Position numbers and translations under genes: made by a program | Notes under the pieces: generated by a model | The model's database searches: none | Told to the model about the DNA's origin: nothing | Seen by the model: the letters and a program-made list of their open reading frames with translations, nothing else | In this document: piece after piece, positions 35,548 to 44,144 of the stretch | Numbering within the stretch: the stretch's first letter is position 1 | Layout of the letters: each line of letters starts with the position of its first letter | NCBI RefSeq assembly: GCF_025147485.1 | Contig: NZ_CP102263.1 | Coordinates: 2,927,501 to 2,991,500 of the forward strand | DNA from: Bacteroides uniformis | GTDB lineage: Bacteria; Bacteroidota; Bacteroidia; Bacteroidales; Bacteroidaceae | Direction: 5' to 3' | Length of the DNA: 64,000 nt

Positions 35548-37941
35548 TCAACTGTATCCGTATTTCTTACCGTAGCCGTAATACTTTCCGTATTTACCAT
35601 AGCCGTAGTAATAACCGTATTTTTTCTTCTTCATATCGATTCCGTTGACTACTGTGCATAAGTTGGGGAGACGATGATGCTCCTGAAGCTCGTTGATGAG
35701 CTGGTAATCGGTCTTATGCGTATAATCTGCACGACAGACGTAGATGCTGGCGTCCGCTACGCGCGAAAGGATGAGCGTGTCGGTCACCATGCCGATAGGG
35801 GCTGTATCCAGTACGATATAGTCATATTCTTTGCGTAATGTACTGATGGTGTCTTCCAGTGACTGGCGTGCCAGTAGTTCCGTAGGATTGGGTGGGATGG
35901 GACCGCCCAATAGCAGGTCGAGGTTGGAAGTTATGCCGGAAGGCTGTATCAGCGCATGAAGGTCTGTGGATTTGGGGGCGACAAGGTATTGGGTGATTCC
36001 TTTTTCTTTGTGTGAAAGATGGAACAACTTGTTCAATCCCGGTTTGCGTATATCCAATCCTACCAGAATGACCTTTTTGCCGAGCAGCGCCAGACTGAGG
36101 GCGAGGTTGGAAGCTATGAAAGTCTTGCCTTCACCGCTTATGGTGGAGGTAACCAGGACGACTTTCTTATCCGGATCGCCCATCATGAAGAGCAGGTTGG
36201 TGCGCAGGCTGCGGAAGGTTTCCGTCATGATGTCGTTGTCGTCTTCGCGTACGGCAATGGCAGACTCTTCATGCTTGTTTGAACCGGTAAGGGGGATGTC
36301 ACCGATAATGGGAACCTTTGTGAGCTTTTCCACATCGGTATGCCCTTCAATGCGGAAACGGAGCAGGTTCAATAGGAAAATGATGCCCAAGGGAATGCCG
36401 ATGCCGATGACAAAGGTAATCATATAGATTTTTTTGCCTTGGGGAGAAACGATGCCGGCAGGCATGGGTTCTTCGATAATGCGTCCATTGTTAGCGGTTG
36501 CAGCCAGTGTGATGGCGTTTTCCTCGCGTTTCTGCAGCAGCATGATGTAGAGGGTGGCCTTGATTTCCTGCTGGCGTGCGATACTCATGAACTCCTGCTC
36601 CTGCTTGGGGGCGTTGCTGATGCGGCTTTCGTACTTGCGCGACTGTCGGTCGATGTTGCTCCGGGTGATTTGCAGGCCTTTCAAAACACTGTTTACGGTG
36701 GTTTTCACATTGTGGCGCATGGCCTCGATCCCCGTGTTCAGATTGATGATGGCGGGATTGCTTTCGGAGGAGGTACGTAGCAGGCGCTTACGCTCCACGA
36801 TGAGATTGTTGTACTTGTCTATGGCGGAGGTCAGGTTCATGTCGCTCAGTCCTACGTTGGCAGGGATGATCTCGTCGTTGTTTGCAGGATTGTTGATGTA
36901 GTCGCGCAGATAGTTCACGAGGTTGATTTGGGTGGCGTTCTCTGCATATTGCTGTTCATACTTGGAACTTTCCTGAAGGGCAAGCTGCGCGTCGCTGCTG
37001 ATGTCGGTCAGTCCGGCGCGTTGCTTGAATTCCGCCAGTTCGGTTTCTGTGGTGCCCAGTTCGTGGTTGATGATGCTGATACGTTCCTCGATGAAGTCGG
37101 CGCTTTTCTGGGCCACTTCATTCTTTTCGGTGTTGGTGTCCTGATTATAGAGTATTATCAGTTCTTGGGTGAAATCGGAGGCTCGTTGTATATGGGTGTT
37201 TTGTACACTGATGGTGGCAATGGTACTGGTATTGGATATAGGGGCTACGGTCAGACCTGCCCTATAGCCTGCTGCTGCGGCAGTGGGGGTACTGATGATA
37301 GCCTTCAGATTGACGGGCTCTTGCGGAGCAGGCGATGAATCATTGTGCGAAATGGTGATGACACCTACCGGGAGTGGTAGAATGGCAGGTAGTTCGTCGA
37401 AAGATTTGGTCGTTTCTTGCTTGTCTCCGTTTTGTATATAAAAGGCTGTGACAATCAGTTGGCCGGTAGGGGAGTATATCAGTTCCAGCCGAATGTTCCC
37501 TTCCAGTTTGTCAGCTTCCTCGGCGGTCATGAACACATCAAGAGGGGAGTTTTTGTAAAGTGGAACATCGTAGCCGAAAGATTGTTCGATGGCGATGTTA
37601 GTATAAAGGTTCAGACGTGACACGACTTTCTTGATGAGTGTCCTTGATTTCAGAATTTCCAGCTCATTGTCAAAGTTGCTGGTCATGGAAAGCATACCAA
37701 AATCCTGCATGGCAGACAGTGCATTGTTGGTACTTTTCTTGTCGTCTTCTTTAATTAGGATAGAAGATGACACTTCGTAGACGGGTATTTGGTAACGGAG
37801 ATAAGCAAAGGCCAGGCCAGTGCATATCAATACGCTTGCCACAAACCAGGGCCAATGAATGATGTATTTGAAAAAGAGGGCTTGGAAATCTGTTTTTTCC
37901 TCTTTTTCGTTTAAAAGGTCATCGTATAAATCTTCTTTCAT
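35548..37941 (-). CDS. wzc: Wzc-type chain-length determinant and tyrosine autokinase
   Basis: A 797-residue inner-membrane protein. N-terminal Wzz domain with a first helix near residues 33-51 and a second near 500, joined by a long coiled-coil periplasmic part (residues about 250-480). The C-terminal BY-kinase has Walker A STISGEGKTFIASNL, Walker A' VGLDIRKPGL and Walker B YIVLDTAPIG. The tail is a Tyr/Gly/Lys cluster (KKKKYGYYYGYGKYGKYYGYG) that would be autophosphorylated. It controls chain length and works with Wza in export. Starts 16 nt after wza. Confidence 0.95.
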   Translation of the reverse strand: MKEDLYDDLLNEKEEKTDFQALFFKYIIHWPWFVASVLICTGLAFAYLRYQIPVYEVSSSILIKEDDKKSTNNALSAMQDFGMLSMTSNFDNELEILKSRTLIKKVVSRLNLYTNIAIEQSFGYDVPLYKNSPLDVFMTAEEADKLEGNIRLELIYSPTGQLIVTAFYIQNGDKQETTKSFDELPAILPLPVGVITISHNDSSPAPQEPVNLKAIISTPTAAAAGYRAGLTVAPISNTSTIATISVQNTHIQRASDFTQELIILYNQDTNTEKNEVAQKSADFIEERISIINHELGTTETELAEFKQRAGLTDISSDAQLALQESSKYEQQYAENATQINLVNYLRDYINNPANNDEIIPANVGLSDMNLTSAIDKYNNLIVERKRLLRTSSESNPAIINLNTGIEAMRHNVKTTVNSVLKGLQITRSNIDRQSRKYESRISNAPKQEQEFMSIARQQEIKATLYIMLLQKREENAITLAATANNGRIIEEPMPAGIVSPQGKKIYMITFVIGIGIPLGIIFLLNLLRFRIEGHTDVEKLTKVPIIGDIPLTGSNKHEESAIAVREDDNDIMTETFRSLRTNLLFMMGDPDKKVVLVTSTISGEGKTFIASNLALSLALLGKKVILVGLDIRKPGLNKLFHLSHKEKGITQYLVAPKSTDLHALIQPSGITSNLDLLLGGPIPPNPTELLARQSLEDTISTLRKEYDYIVLDTAPIGMVTDTLILSRVADASIYVCRADYTHKTDYQLINELQEHHRLPNLCTVVNGIDMKKKKYGYYYGYGKYGKYYGYGKKYGYS

Positions 37942-37957
37942 TTTTTGAGGATTAAAA

Positions 37958-38785
37958 TTATCTTACAATGTTGACAATCAGACTTGCGAGTGAAACAAGG
38001 GAAGTTATCACAGAAACCCAGATAGTGGTACTGTTACTGACGCTTGCACTCTTTGCCTTGGTTTTATTTGGAGCTATATAAAGGATATCATTCTGCTGCA
38101 TGTAGTAGTAGGGAGAATGAAGAATATTCTGCTCGTTCAAGTTTAGGCTGATGACATTTCGCTGGCCGTTACAGTCTTCGCGGATGAGCTTGACGTTGTT
38201 TCGTATACCGTAAATGGTCATGTCGCCTGCCATGGCAAGCGCCTCGAAAATATTCACTTTCTCATTATTGATAGTGAAAGTTCCGGGACTGTTCACTTCA
38301 CCGAGGACAGAAATTTTGTAGTTGGACATACGTACAGTGACAATAGGTATTTCTTTGAGATAAGGACGAAGCTGTTCACGGATAAGGTTCTCGGCTGCAT
38401 TTTTAGTTAAGCCGCCTACTTGCAGTCTGCCTATCACGGGGAAGTCTATCTCACCTGCATTGTCTACGAGATATTGTTGCAGAGCTGGTTGCGATGTAGT
38501 GCTGGCATTGGATTGTGCTATGTTATTATAGGTCTGCATGGTCAGGTTGAACGGTGCGGCAGCTTGCGGATCAGTGGTGTTTATGGTGATATTCAGCAAG
38601 TCTTTAGGTTGGATACGCGCATCGTAGAGGGTATCCTGCTGGTTGACTTCATTGATGACGATTTCCTTATAACTCTTATCTGTAAGTGATTCGTAACTTT
38701 GTAGATAAGGTACTTTTTTGTAAGATTGGCAGCTTGCCAATGTAATTGCCGCCATCAAGATGGCTATACTTTTCTTGTTTTTCAT
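37958..38785 (-). CDS. wza: Wza-type outer-membrane polysaccharide export lipoprotein
   Basis: A 275-residue lipoprotein (start ATG 38785, MKNKKSIAILMAAITLASC with lipobox LASC; the longer frame upstream overlaps the sugar-transferase gene). It has the Poly_export domain (YDARIQPKDLLNITINTTDP) and SLBB domain (VTVRMSNYKISVLGEVNSPGTF), and a C-terminal hydrophobic helix. It forms the export channel with Wzc. Confidence 0.93.
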   Translation of the reverse strand: MKNKKSIAILMAAITLASCQSYKKVPYLQSYESLTDKSYKEIVINEVNQQDTLYDARIQPKDLLNITINTTDPQAAAPFNLTMQTYNNIAQSNASTTSQPALQQYLVDNAGEIDFPVIGRLQVGGLTKNAAENLIREQLRPYLKEIPIVTVRMSNYKISVLGEVNSPGTFTINNEKVNIFEALAMAGDMTIYGIRNNVKLIREDCNGQRNVISLNLNEQNILHSPYYYMQQNDILYIAPNKTKAKSASVSNSTTIWVSVITSLVSLASLIVNIVR

Positions 38786-38823
38786 TACTGCTCCTTTTAA
38801 TTTTTGATTTTCAATTTTAATTC

Positions 38824-40227
38824 TCAATACGCTTCTTTCTCGCCTTGAATGGCGTTTCTGATTGTCTTGTATATAATGTATAAATCCAATAGAAAAGTCC
38901 AGTGTTCCAGATACCATACATCGCGCTGTACACGTCCTTCCATTTGCCAGAGTTCTTTGGTCTCACCACGGTAGCCGGTGACTTGGGCCCAACCGGTGAT
39001 GCCGGGCTTTACCAGATGTCTGACCATATATTTGTCGATAAGGCGTGAATATTCTTCAGTGTGTTTCAGCATATGGGGGCGTGGCCCTACAACGGACATT
39101 TGCCCTAGTAACACATTGATAAATTGGGGAAGTTCGTCAATGCTGGCTTTACGGATGAAATCTCCGATTTTTGTTTTGCGCGGGTCATTGGCGGTGGCTT
39201 GTAGTTCGTCACTGTCTATGTTGACACGCATCGAACGGAATTTGTAACACCAGAATTCATTTCCATTCTCTCCGCTTCGTTTTTGTTTGAAGAAGATAGG
39301 ACCGGGGGAGGATAGCTTGATAGCGGTACCTATGATGATGTAGACGAAGGGGAATACTGTACACAGAAAAACGAGGGAGAAAAAGAGGTCGAAGGCTCTT
39401 TTCAGCAGGCGATTTTCCATTTGTGCCAAAGGTTCCTCGCGGATAGTGAGTACGGGGATATTGCCAAACATCTCGAAGTGCATGCGACGATGCAGGTAAT
39501 TGCGAATATTAGGTACACTATAGAAACGAATCAAGTGATTTTCGCAATAATTGATGATTGGAAGTATTTCATGGCTACGTGCAGAAGGCAAGCAGCAATA
39601 GACTTGTTCTATATGGTGTTGCTGTAAATAAGTGACAACTTCTTTAGGCTGCCCTAAATAGGGGACATCTTCGGGAAAATCATCAGAAGGTACATCACAG
39701 AAATAGCCGGTAATGCGGAAGCCCGTGGTGGGATCTCCGGTCATTTCTTGATAGAGTTCTGTCATGTTTTTGTTACTGCCGATTAAAATGACGGTACGTG
39801 AGTTACCTCCATGTTCTCGATATTTTTTCAGTAAATACCGGAAAAGAAGACGATATATAGCGAGGCAGATAAAGAAAATACTATAAAAGCATGTAAAAAA
39901 ACGGAGTGAACTGGTACCGATATCTGCTAAAGTAGCCAAGCTGATGAACAGCGTGGCGTGAAAAGTTGTATTACGGAGAGCCCGACGTACAATGCGTTCC
40001 GGACGTACAATACGTTCATGCAGTACGACGCCATTGGAGTAATTGCAAAGTAGATAGACTAGATTCAATAATACCAATAGCTGGGACAATGAATGTGTAA
40101 ATTCATTGCCCAGTGTTTGGTAGTCAAAAATGTGATATAGCGAGATGAAAATGATGTTCAGTAAGCATAAGTCACCAAAGATAATGACGAACTTAATCAC
40201 TTTATTGAAATGGAGAACTTGTTTCAT
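38824..40227 (-). CDS. Polyprenyl-phosphate sugar-1-phosphate transferase (WcaJ/WbaP-like)
   Basis: A 467-residue integral-membrane initiating transferase. N-terminal membrane helices and a CoA-binding-like domain (RTVILIGSNKNMTELYQEM) precede the C-terminal bacterial sugar-transferase domain: RAFDLFFSLVFL, SPGPIFFKQKRSGENGNEFWCYKFRSM, SIDELPQFINVLLGQMSVVGPRPH and GITGWAQVTGYRGET. It loads the first sugar phosphate onto undecaprenyl phosphate. First gene of the operon after the invertible promoter; its ATG lies 115 nt from the inner inverted repeat. Confidence 0.95.
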   Translation of the reverse strand: MKQVLHFNKVIKFVIIFGDLCLLNIIFISLYHIFDYQTLGNEFTHSLSQLLVLLNLVYLLCNYSNGVVLHERIVRPERIVRRALRNTTFHATLFISLATLADIGTSSLRFFTCFYSIFFICLAIYRLLFRYLLKKYREHGGNSRTVILIGSNKNMTELYQEMTGDPTTGFRITGYFCDVPSDDFPEDVPYLGQPKEVVTYLQQHHIEQVYCCLPSARSHEILPIINYCENHLIRFYSVPNIRNYLHRRMHFEMFGNIPVLTIREEPLAQMENRLLKRAFDLFFSLVFLCTVFPFVYIIIGTAIKLSSPGPIFFKQKRSGENGNEFWCYKFRSMRVNIDSDELQATANDPRKTKIGDFIRKASIDELPQFINVLLGQMSVVGPRPHMLKHTEEYSRLIDKYMVRHLVKPGITGWAQVTGYRGETKELWQMEGRVQRDVWYLEHWTFLLDLYIIYKTIRNAIQGEKEAY

Positions 40228-40307
40228 AATTCACACTAATTCAATAGCTTTTTTCTTTCTCAATGGTATTGAAAGAGAAAAAACTGTTCATTCTTGTTTG
40301 TTTAATA

Positions 40308-40328
40308 ATTCTCTTACTTACAAGGTAA
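40308..40328. repeat. Extra, partly degenerate copy of the inversion repeat
   Basis: It carries the CTCTTAC arm and TTACAAG centre of the inverted repeat, but its second arm is GTAATGG in place of GTAAGAG. It lies in direct orientation, 32 bp from the intact left copy, between the invertible segment and the first polysaccharide gene. It may be a minor recombination site or a scar of a past event. Confidence 0.75.
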
Positions 40329-40341
40329 TGGATACCAATAC

Positions 40342-40669
40342 TCTCTTACTTACAAGGTAAGAGGTGGTATTTTATTTGGAGAATAATCTTATAAACCAGC
40401 CATTAAAAGGTATTTTACATTAAAAGACTATATATGTAATTAAAATGTAAAACGATATTTTATCTCATAATTAAATTTAATTTTTGAATTCAAAATGGGG
40501 GCGTTTATGTAAATATATAAGACTGAAATACAAGTGGCTGCAATGTGTCTTATATCTATATATGAGATAAATATGAATTAAAAAATAAATCTATTTTTTT
40601 GCGATTGTAGTAATCTTTTTCATATCTTTGCAGCCACAAAACATATTCTCTTACCTTGTAAGTAAGAGA
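40342..40669. promoter_or_regulatory. Invertible promoter segment, drawn in OFF orientation
   Basis: Perfect 22-bp inverted repeats at 40342-40363 and 40648-40669 bound a 284-bp AT-rich, gene-free segment. Each repeat is itself built of 7-bp arms CTCTTAC and GTAAGAG around a 7-bp centre (TTACAAG), the layout of a tyrosine-recombinase core site. The promoter inside (40598-40630) points right, away from the polysaccharide operon. No left-facing TTTG/TAnnTTTG pair is seen in the segment or in 40228-40341. Inversion would bring the -7 box to about 40381-40388, facing the operon with a leader of about 150 nt. The neighbouring recombinase gene is the likely catalyst. Confidence 0.9.
40598..40630 (+). 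promoter_or_regulatory. Promoter inside invertible segment
   Basis: TTTG at 40598-40601, 21 nt, TATCTTTG at 40623-40630: a full Bacteroides promoter. Transcription would start near 40635 and run through the right inverted repeat into the 3' end of the recombinase gene on the antisense strand. Confidence 0.85.
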
Positions 40670-40730
40670 ATAAAATTGGATAATAAAAGTACTCCTATAC
40701 AAATAGGAATACTTTTACAAATTCTAGTTT

Positions 40731-41657
40731 TTAGGGCTTTTTCTTTTTGTTTGGATGGATTGTTGCAATCACTTTTTTATTTGCTTTACTCATCGCATTG
40801 TTGTCAAAAGAAGCAAGGTAAACGTGAGTTACCTTTTCAGAAGTATGTCCTAAGCTTTCACTAATCACAGAAATGGCCACTCCTTCGTCTTTGGCAGTGG
40901 TGGCCCAGCTATGGCGGGCTACATAAGATGTTAATGGAATGCTTAACCGTAACATCTTCGAAAGTGTGTGTAAATGTTGGTTGTAGAGCCGTAAAGCACT
41001 TTTGTATTGTCTGTAACCATCTTCCCCGGTCAGTGATAATATCGGTAGCAAATAGGGGGAAGAGGCGGCTTCGTTCTTATACCTATTTATAATCTGTGCG
41101 GCATACGACTCTATATGTACGGACAATTGCTGACGGGTCTTATGACGGTAATAATAAATGGTATTGTGCTTGACATCCGTTTTGCGGAGATGTACAAGGT
41201 CTACGAACGGAATGCCTCGTAAGTAAAAACTTAACAGAAACATGTCGCGGCTGAAACGCAAGGCGGGTTTCTTCTCCAAATCAAGATTTACCAAGCGCCG
41301 GATTAGTAAAGGAGAGATGGCCCGTTTGGCGGTAGGCTCATAACCGGTGAATACATAGGCGAACAAATCGTCTATACTGTGTGTGAATGGAATGCCTTGT
41401 TCGGCAGCTTGGTGAGAGATGGAACGGAGCATACGCATATAGGTGGATATGGTATTATGGCGCCGTCCTTCACCGAGCAGCCGGTCTTCGTATTGCTTGA
41501 TGAGGCTGGGGGTAAGCTCTGCAAAAGTGATGGAACGGTGGCCGACGAAGCGGAAAAAGCTGTTCACTGTACTGGTATATATACCGGATGTACTGTATCG
41601 TCCGGCTTGTTTTGTCCGCTGTATCAGGGAAGCGGAAAAATTATGTATAGTATTCAT
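40731..41657 (-). CDS. Tyrosine recombinase (promoter invertase, Tsr-type)
   Basis: A 308-residue site-specific recombinase. N-terminal SAM-like DNA-binding domain (residues about 1-105) and C-terminal catalytic domain. Catalytic positions: Arg in FYLRGIPFVDLVHL, Lys in YYYRHKT, second Arg in TSYVARHSW (the usual His two before is Ser, as often in Bacteroides invertases), His in SLGHTSEKVTHVY and nucleophile Tyr in that HVY. It ends in a Lys-rich tail. It lies 62 nt from the right inverted repeat, so it most likely inverts that segment. Upstream is a palindrome at 41709-41725. Confidence 0.93.
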   Translation of the reverse strand: MNTIHNFSASLIQRTKQAGRYSTSGIYTSTVNSFFRFVGHRSITFAELTPSLIKQYEDRLLGEGRRHNTISTYMRMLRSISHQAAEQGIPFTHSIDDLFAYVFTGYEPTAKRAISPLLIRRLVNLDLEKKPALRFSRDMFLLSFYLRGIPFVDLVHLRKTDVKHNTIYYYRHKTRQQLSVHIESYAAQIINRYKNEAASSPYLLPILSLTGEDGYRQYKSALRLYNQHLHTLSKMLRLSIPLTSYVARHSWATTAKDEGVAISVISESLGHTSEKVTHVYLASFDNNAMSKANKKVIATIHPNKKKKP

Positions 41658-41708
41658 AATCTGAATTTTAATATTTTAAATACATATAAAACAACCTTGA
41701 GCATGAAA

Positions 41709-41725
41709 TGATTGTATGGCAATCA
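41709..41725. promoter_or_regulatory. Inverted repeat upstream of the recombinase gene
   Basis: TGATTG and CAATCA around a 5-nt centre, 52 nt before the recombinase ATG. It could be an operator. Otherwise 41658-41801 holds nothing recognisable. Confidence 0.3.
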
Positions 41726-41801
41726 ATGCACGCTTAGGGGAGAAATGGTAAAATTTCTATATAAATTCAGATATGTATTCTCCGGGCAGACAGGAGGAGG
41801 G

Positions 41802-42416
41802 TTACAGTATGCCCGAACGTACCCGACTCAGTGTTTCGGGGGTCATCAGCAGATAGGACGCAATGTGCGACAAAGGAGCCCGCTTGATGACTTCGGGCTG
41901 ATGTTCCATGAGCTGGTTATAGCGCTCGCGTGCAGTCTCAAACCGCCAGGAGTCAGCCTTTATCTGTGAAACAATCAGGGAATATTCCAGAATCTTCCGA
42001 TAGAACATGTTTATTTCCCATGAGATTTCGGTAAGTGTCAGCAGCTTGTTGTATGGCAGCAGGTATACGACACTCGGTTCGAGTGCCTCAATCATGAGGT
42101 GGGTGGGTTCCTGCTTCAAGGTACTTTCTATGCAGATGATGATGCAGCCTTCATAGGAAAAGTGTTCGGTGACGTCTTTACCGTTTTTATAATAGAATTG
42201 GCGCAACATGCCTTTTCCTACAAATACGATATTATGGCTTATCTGCCCTTCATTGAGTAATAATGCGCCCTTTTCTACTTCCTTGCGAATGAGGATTTCC
42301 TCTATCAACCTTCTTCCCTCGGGAGCCATGCCTGGATAGCGGGAGTTGATAGCGGCATCTACGGTTTCTTTCAATAGTGCATCCATAAGACCATGATTTA
42401 TTTGTTCAGTAAGCAA
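41802..42416 (-). CDS. Crp/Fnr-family transcriptional regulator
   Basis: A 204-residue protein (or 194 from ATG 42386). N-terminal cyclic-nucleotide-binding-like domain (KGALLLNEGQISHNIVFVGKGMLRQFYYKNGKDVTEHFS) without the cAMP Arg-Ser pocket, followed by a dimer helix and a C-terminal helix-turn-helix (APLSHIASYLLMTPETLSRVRSG). Ligand unknown. Its promoter lies inside the intergenic and 3' end of the MATE gene. It reads toward the recombinase gene, from which 144 nt separate it, so it may or may not be co-transcribed. Confidence 0.85.
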   Translation of the reverse strand: MLTEQINHGLMDALLKETVDAAINSRYPGMAPEGRRLIEEILIRKEVEKGALLLNEGQISHNIVFVGKGMLRQFYYKNGKDVTEHFSYEGCIIICIESTLKQEPTHLMIEALEPSVVYLLPYNKLLTLTEISWEINMFYRKILEYSLIVSQIKADSWRFETARERYNQLMEHQPEVIKRAPLSHIASYLLMTPETLSRVRSGIL

Positions 42417-42453
42417 GACCGGTAAAGTTCGGTCCGCTTCTGCTTTCGGGGAG

Positions 42454-42483
42454 CAAAGATAGGACTTTTGGAATTAAAAACAA
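42454..42483 (-). promoter_or_regulatory. Promoter of the Crp-type regulator
   Basis: On the minus strand TTG at 42483-42481, 19 nt, then TATCTTTG at 42461-42454. It partly overlaps the end of the MATE exporter gene, giving the regulator its own start. Confidence 0.6.
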
Positions 42484-43823
42484 TTCCGGATGAAGCTTTT
42501 GTTTACCCATTTCATGCCATACCAGCGGCGGACGAAAATGAAGCCGCGGATATTCTCGTCCAACAGGAAGGCTACCCACATGCCGCAGATACCCCAGCCG
42601 AAGGGGAAGCCGAAAAGGTATCCCACACCTACAGCTACACTCCACTGCACCACCAACCCTACGTAGAAGGGGTAGTTGACATCTCCTGCCGCACGAAGGG
42701 CGTTGGTGGCGAAGATGTTGATGGGGCGGCCTATTTCGAGGAGTACATCTATGATAAGGATGGTGGCACCCATACGTATGATGTCGGGGTTGGACGTGAG
42801 CCAGCCAAAGATGGCATGCCCCGAAAGAGCGAGGATGCAGGACAGCATGACGGTAATCATGACGGATTTCTTCATGACGTATTTTCCCATAAGGAAGGCT
42901 GCGTGAGGTTTCTTCTCGCCTATCAGATGCCCGATACAGATGGCTCCGCCTTGTGCCATGGAGATGCTGAACAGATAAGCGAACATGATGATGTTGACAC
43001 AATAGGTACGGGTGGCGAGCGCTTCCACTCCCAGCATGTTGATGAAGTAGGTGATGACGACTTGCGACGAGCTGTACGACAATTGTTCGCCGGCGGAGGG
43101 CAGGCCTACCTTCATCAGGTTCTTTAGTTCTATCCATGGAAAAGGGCGGAAGTATGCCGGTGGGAAACGGTGGATGTGCTTGCGGAACAGTATGACGAAC
43201 AGTATAATCATGGAGACACCCCGGCTGAAGGCTGTGGAGATGGCGGCGCCTTCCACGCCCAGTTCCGGAAAGCCGAAGCGGCCGAAGATGAGGGAGTAGT
43301 TGCCGATGATATTGAGGATATTGACTACGACGGTGACCATCATCGGGTAGATGGCCTTGTTGGCACTGCGCAGGGAGGCGGAGAGGGTGAGGGATAGTGC
43401 CTGGAAGAAGGCGAAAGCGCCTACGATACGCATATAGTCCATGCCGTCCTGCATCAGTTCAGCGGTGAGCCCCATCAGCCGGAGGATGGGATGGGCGCAG
43501 GAGAACAGTACCAGGCTGACCGTGATACCTACCGCCAGGTTGACGAGGATGGATACGCCGACTACTTGCACTACTTTCTTGTGTAGTTTCGCACCGAGAT
43601 ACTGGGAACACAGAACGGACGTTCCGAGGTTGATGACTTCGAAAACGAGGAAAGTGAGCATGATAATTTGGTTGACTACCCCTACGGCGGCAACACTGTT
43701 GTCCGAGTGGCGGCTCAGCATGATGGTGTCCACCGCACCGAGCATCATGATGAGAAGTGTCTCTATAAAAATGGGGGCGGCCAGCTTGGCAAGCCGCTTT
43801 TTTAGGCTTTCTTGTTGTATCAT
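42474..43823 (-). CDS. MATE-family efflux transporter
   Basis: A 449-residue inner-membrane protein with 12 helices in two MatE halves (MLGAVDTIMLSRHSDNSVAAVGVVNQ at the start; GGAICIGHLIGEKKPHAA in the second half). It exports cationic drugs or metabolites using Na+ or H+. On the minus strand a -7 box TATCTTTG (43866-43859) lies 36 nt before its ATG. Confidence 0.92.
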   Translation of the reverse strand: MIQQESLKKRLAKLAAPIFIETLLIMMLGAVDTIMLSRHSDNSVAAVGVVNQIIMLTFLVFEVINLGTSVLCSQYLGAKLHKKVVQVVGVSILVNLAVGITVSLVLFSCAHPILRLMGLTAELMQDGMDYMRIVGAFAFFQALSLTLSASLRSANKAIYPMMVTVVVNILNIIGNYSLIFGRFGFPELGVEGAAISTAFSRGVSMIILFVILFRKHIHRFPPAYFRPFPWIELKNLMKVGLPSAGEQLSYSSSQVVITYFINMLGVEALATRTYCVNIIMFAYLFSISMAQGGAICIGHLIGEKKPHAAFLMGKYVMKKSVMITVMLSCILALSGHAIFGWLTSNPDIIRMGATILIIDVLLEIGRPINIFATNALRAAGDVNYPFYVGLVVQWSVAVGVGYLFGFPFGWGICGMWVAFLLDENIRGFIFVRRWYGMKWVNKSFIRNCF

Positions 43824-43985
43824 TGTCCGTGTATGTGCACTATACTTTAAAAATCGCGCAAAGATAAGGAAAGGTTGAAAAGGACGGTTTGATATGTATC
43901 AAATTTTTTTTCTTGTTTTAGGGTTTGAGTGTTAACGTGTTATCTCAAATTGTATGAAAACGGTGAAAAAAATATGTAGGAAAGA

Positions 43986-44017
43986 TTTGCACAGTCCAAA
44001 AGTTTGCCCTACATTTG
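43986..44017 (+). promoter_or_regulatory. Promoter of the tRNA cluster
   Basis: TTTG at 43986-43989, 20 nt, TACATTTG at 44010-44017: a textbook Bacteroides promoter. It lies 34 nt before tRNA-Ser. Confidence 0.8.
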
Positions 44018-44051
44018 CACCGCATTTGAAAAGAATGCTGGTTATAAAAAA

Positions 44052-44141
44052 GGAAGTTTGGGTGAGTGGCTGAAACCACCAGTTTGCTAAACTGACGTAC
44101 GGGTAACCGTACCGGGGGTTCGAATCCCCCAGCTTCCGCCA
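44052..44141 (+). tRNA. tRNA-Ser (anticodon GCT), CCA encoded
   Basis: Acceptor stem GGAAGTT/AGCTTCC, long variable arm (GTACGGGTAACCGTAC region) typical of class II tRNA, T-loop TTCGAAT, anticodon GCT in the loop TTGCTAA. The mature body ends at 44138 (G) and CCA is encoded at 44139-44141. Confidence 0.95.
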
Positions 44142-44144
44142 GAT

